From Clostridia bacterium (GTDB lineage Bacteria > Bacillota > Clostridia > Peptostreptococcales > Anaerovoracaceae), in the NCBI GenBank assembly GCA_910575405.1, contig CAJTER010000033.1, positions 1 to 52,401 on the forward strand: a stretch of 52,401 nucleotides of DNA. Direction: 5' to 3'. A model generated the notes under the pieces. That model searched no databases, was not told the origin of the DNA, and saw nothing but the letters and a program-made list of their open reading frames with translations. How positions within the stretch are numbered: the stretch's first letter is position 1; each line of letters starts with the position of its first letter. Both the position numbers and the translations under genes were made by a program. This document shows, piece by piece, positions 51,145-52,401 of this stretch.

Positions 51145-52024
51145 ATGAAAAGCAAATTCTTGAGTTTAATTCTTGTATTATTAATCATAATGGCAACCTG
51201 CTCTGTATCGTTTGCAGCAAGTGGCGATAGGCCACATGATGACACCATGGAGTATATAAATGATTTATCAATTCCAGCAAAAACAGAAACCTCTATTAAT
51301 GAAGATGGAGAATTGACGGTCACAAAAGTAGTTAATGAAGGCGATATGATTCTTGCATTGCAGCGTTTGACGGATGATGAACTCCGAACTAGCGGCTACT
51401 CAGATGAGAATATTAAAGAATTGAGAGCTATATGTTGCGCCGCTGACAAGAGCCGCTAAGGAAAGCTATGGTGATGTTACATACTCCATAAGATATCACG
51501 ATTACTCCTACGACGCAAAATCCAAAAAGACCTATATCTCTACAACCATGGCATGGACTTGGAGCAAAACACCAAAATGTATATTCAAAGATATCCCGGC
51601 GATGACTGTTGGCGCTGATTTTAAAGCAAGAACTTCATCATCAGGGAAAGTGCTAAATGATGCACATGTCAATTATTATCGGTATGGAAAGAAAAATTCG
51701 AGCTATTCTGGCTACAAAAAAATTGTAGAAGACCATGATATTAAGACTAATAAAGCAGGGAGTGGCTCTTACATTAAACTCTCTATGATGAAGCTAAACC
51801 TTGCAGGAACTCATCCAGGTGAATATTATGCGTTAGGAGGAGGAATTACAACTAAATGGGTTGCCTCAGGTAAAAAAATAGTTATTCCTATGAGCGCAAA
51901 TTATGGACACACGATTATTACAGCTGATGTCAGTGTTACCTTTGGTACAACTGGAAAAAGTATCACATTCACCCCAGCAAAGAAAATTATGCACGGTGCA
52001 AATGCCTATCTTTGCCGGGAATAG
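51145..52024 (+). pseudogene. secreted protein of unknown function, frameshifted
   Basis: Two frames together encode one exported protein. The first (51145-51459) begins MKSKFLSLILVLLIIMATCSVSFAA, a clear signal peptide, and includes LTDDELRTSGYSDENIKELRA, a short motif I recall from other clostridial secreted proteins. The sequence then continues in the +1 frame as APLTRAAKESYGDVTYSIRYHDY...MAWTWSKTPKCIF and on to the stop at 52022-52024. Total length is 880 bases, one more than a multiple of three, so a single extra base near 51432-51447 breaks it. An intact product would be about 292 residues. Sequencing error, true decay or frameshifting cannot be told apart here. Confidence 0.65.
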
Positions 52025-52036
52025 GAAAGGATAGCA

Positions 52037-52240
52037 ATGGAACGTATTATTAGCAAAATAATCAAAGCGGTCTGCTTTATATTTATATCCTTTGTCTCGG
52101 GACTTATAGGAGGGAGCATCCTATGTTCTATAGGAGGAGTGAGTGATGAACTGGACAACTTAGGTATGCTGTTAGGTTATTTTACACCAACGATGCTTGT
52201 AGTCGTAAACTATATTTCAGACAGAAAATCCGGTTCGTGA
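52037..52240 (+). CDS. small two-helix membrane protein of unknown function
   Basis: Protein of 67 residues with two hydrophobic segments (about 9-33 and 43-60) joined by a short polar loop (GGVSDELDN). Start ATG with AAAGGA six bases upstream, 12 bases after the frameshifted secreted-protein gene, so the pair is probably one transcript. No family recognised. It may be an immunity or anchoring partner of the secreted protein; that is speculation. Confidence 0.6.
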   Translation: MERIISKIIKAVCFIFISFVSGLIGGSILCSIGGVSDELDNLGMLLGYFTPTMLVVVNYISDRKSGS

Positions 52241-52281
52241 AGATAAGGAATTAAGAAGGGCTGCCTGCATGAGAAAACTGA

Positions 52282-52401
52282 TATGCTCCCTTTATGAGAG
52301 ACAGTGAAACAAAAAAACACGATTGATCATGAAGGGAGTTTTTCTATGCCAGTCAAAACGAAAGCGACACCTGAGGAGAAAATCAGGATTGCCCAATTAT
52401 G
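52282..52401 (+). mobile_element. left end of an IS3-like insertion sequence (cut by window edge)
   Basis: TGATATGCTCCCT near 52280 looks like the terminal repeat of IS150/IS3-group elements. About 50 bases later GAAGGGAG precedes an ATG at 52346 that opens a transposase-like frame. The rest lies outside the window. Confidence 0.45.
52346..52401 (+). CDS. N-terminus of an IS3-family transposase (OrfA-type), partial
   Basis: Only 18 codons are visible: MPVKTKATPEEKIRIAQL. The basic start and EEKIRIAQ pattern match the helix-turn-helix protein of IS3/IS150 elements (from memory). Ribosome site GAAGGGAG is about ten bases upstream. The frame is open at the window edge. Confidence 0.5.
   Translation, partial: MPVKTKATPEEKIRIAQL

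Overview
The window looks like chromosomal DNA of a strictly anaerobic, amino-acid or organic-acid fermenting member of the Clostridia. Pointers are AGGAGG-type ribosome sites, TTG/GTG starts, CIRCE-controlled groESL, Rex, reverse rubrerythrin, a 2[4Fe-4S] ferredoxin, PadR/DUF1700/DUF4097, and an oxygen-sensitive 2-hydroxyacyl-CoA dehydratase with its ATP-dependent activator. An Anaerovoracaceae-like relative is my guess; the sequence alone does not prove the family.

Layout. (1) 1-3540: a decayed AAA-ATPase-like gene, an OmpR/histidine kinase pair, then an insertion-sequence graveyard (a broken ISLre2 transposase and the start of a second transposase) that has cut off the C-terminus of an etfB-like gene. 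(2) 4231-5918: the truncated etfB-like gene, a divergent GntR regulator and a small secreted protein. (3) 5965-23742: a minus-strand run of 16 genes read from a textbook sigma-54 promoter at 23727-23742. In order of transcription it encodes a class III aminotransferase, a first TRAP transporter (DctP-DctQ-DctM), the two subunits and activator of a 2-hydroxyacyl-CoA dehydratase, 3-hydroxyacyl-CoA dehydrogenase, enoyl-CoA hydratase, thiolase, CoA-transferase, iron alcohol dehydrogenase, an amidohydrolase, and a second TRAP transporter. (4) 23873-25408: two dyad sites (probable enhancers) and the PAS/sigma-54 activator that probably drives the operon. (5) 25786-28389: a class I aminotransferase and a YjiH-type membrane protein on the plus strand, followed by an unexplained stretch with promoter, hairpins and terminator (candidate RNA). 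(6) 29037-32705: ferritin, IclR regulator, groEL, groES. (7) 32885-36645: a gene built of 42-bp repeats encoding a coiled coil, an OGG-type DNA glycosylase, a P-loop ATPase, ferredoxin, Rex, acyl carrier protein. (8) 36792-41757: an ABC-F protein and the tsaE-tsaB-rimI-(small Cys protein)-tsaD cluster. (9) 42175-47790: an ECF sigma/anti-sigma pair and a four-gene run (branched-chain-type binding protein, NifU-like, CapA-like, PepV-like). (10) 48014-50540: reverse rubrerythrin and the padR-DUF1700-DUF4097 operon. (11) 50547-52401: an accessory edge with an inverted-repeat element, a frameshifted secreted protein, a small membrane protein and the start of an IS3-like transposase.

How it fits together. 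The main story is the sigma-54 operon. Two TRAP systems import organic acids, a CoA-transferase activates them, the HgdC-type activator fires electrons into the dehydratase, and enoyl-CoA hydratase, dehydrogenase and thiolase carry the product to acetyl-CoA. The aminotransferase, alcohol dehydrogenase and amidohydrolase probably feed a substrate in. There is no acyl-CoA dehydrogenase and no intact electron-transfer flavoprotein in the window, so the operon looks like an oxidative branch. The substrate cannot be read from the sequence. No tRNA, rRNA or CRISPR array was found.
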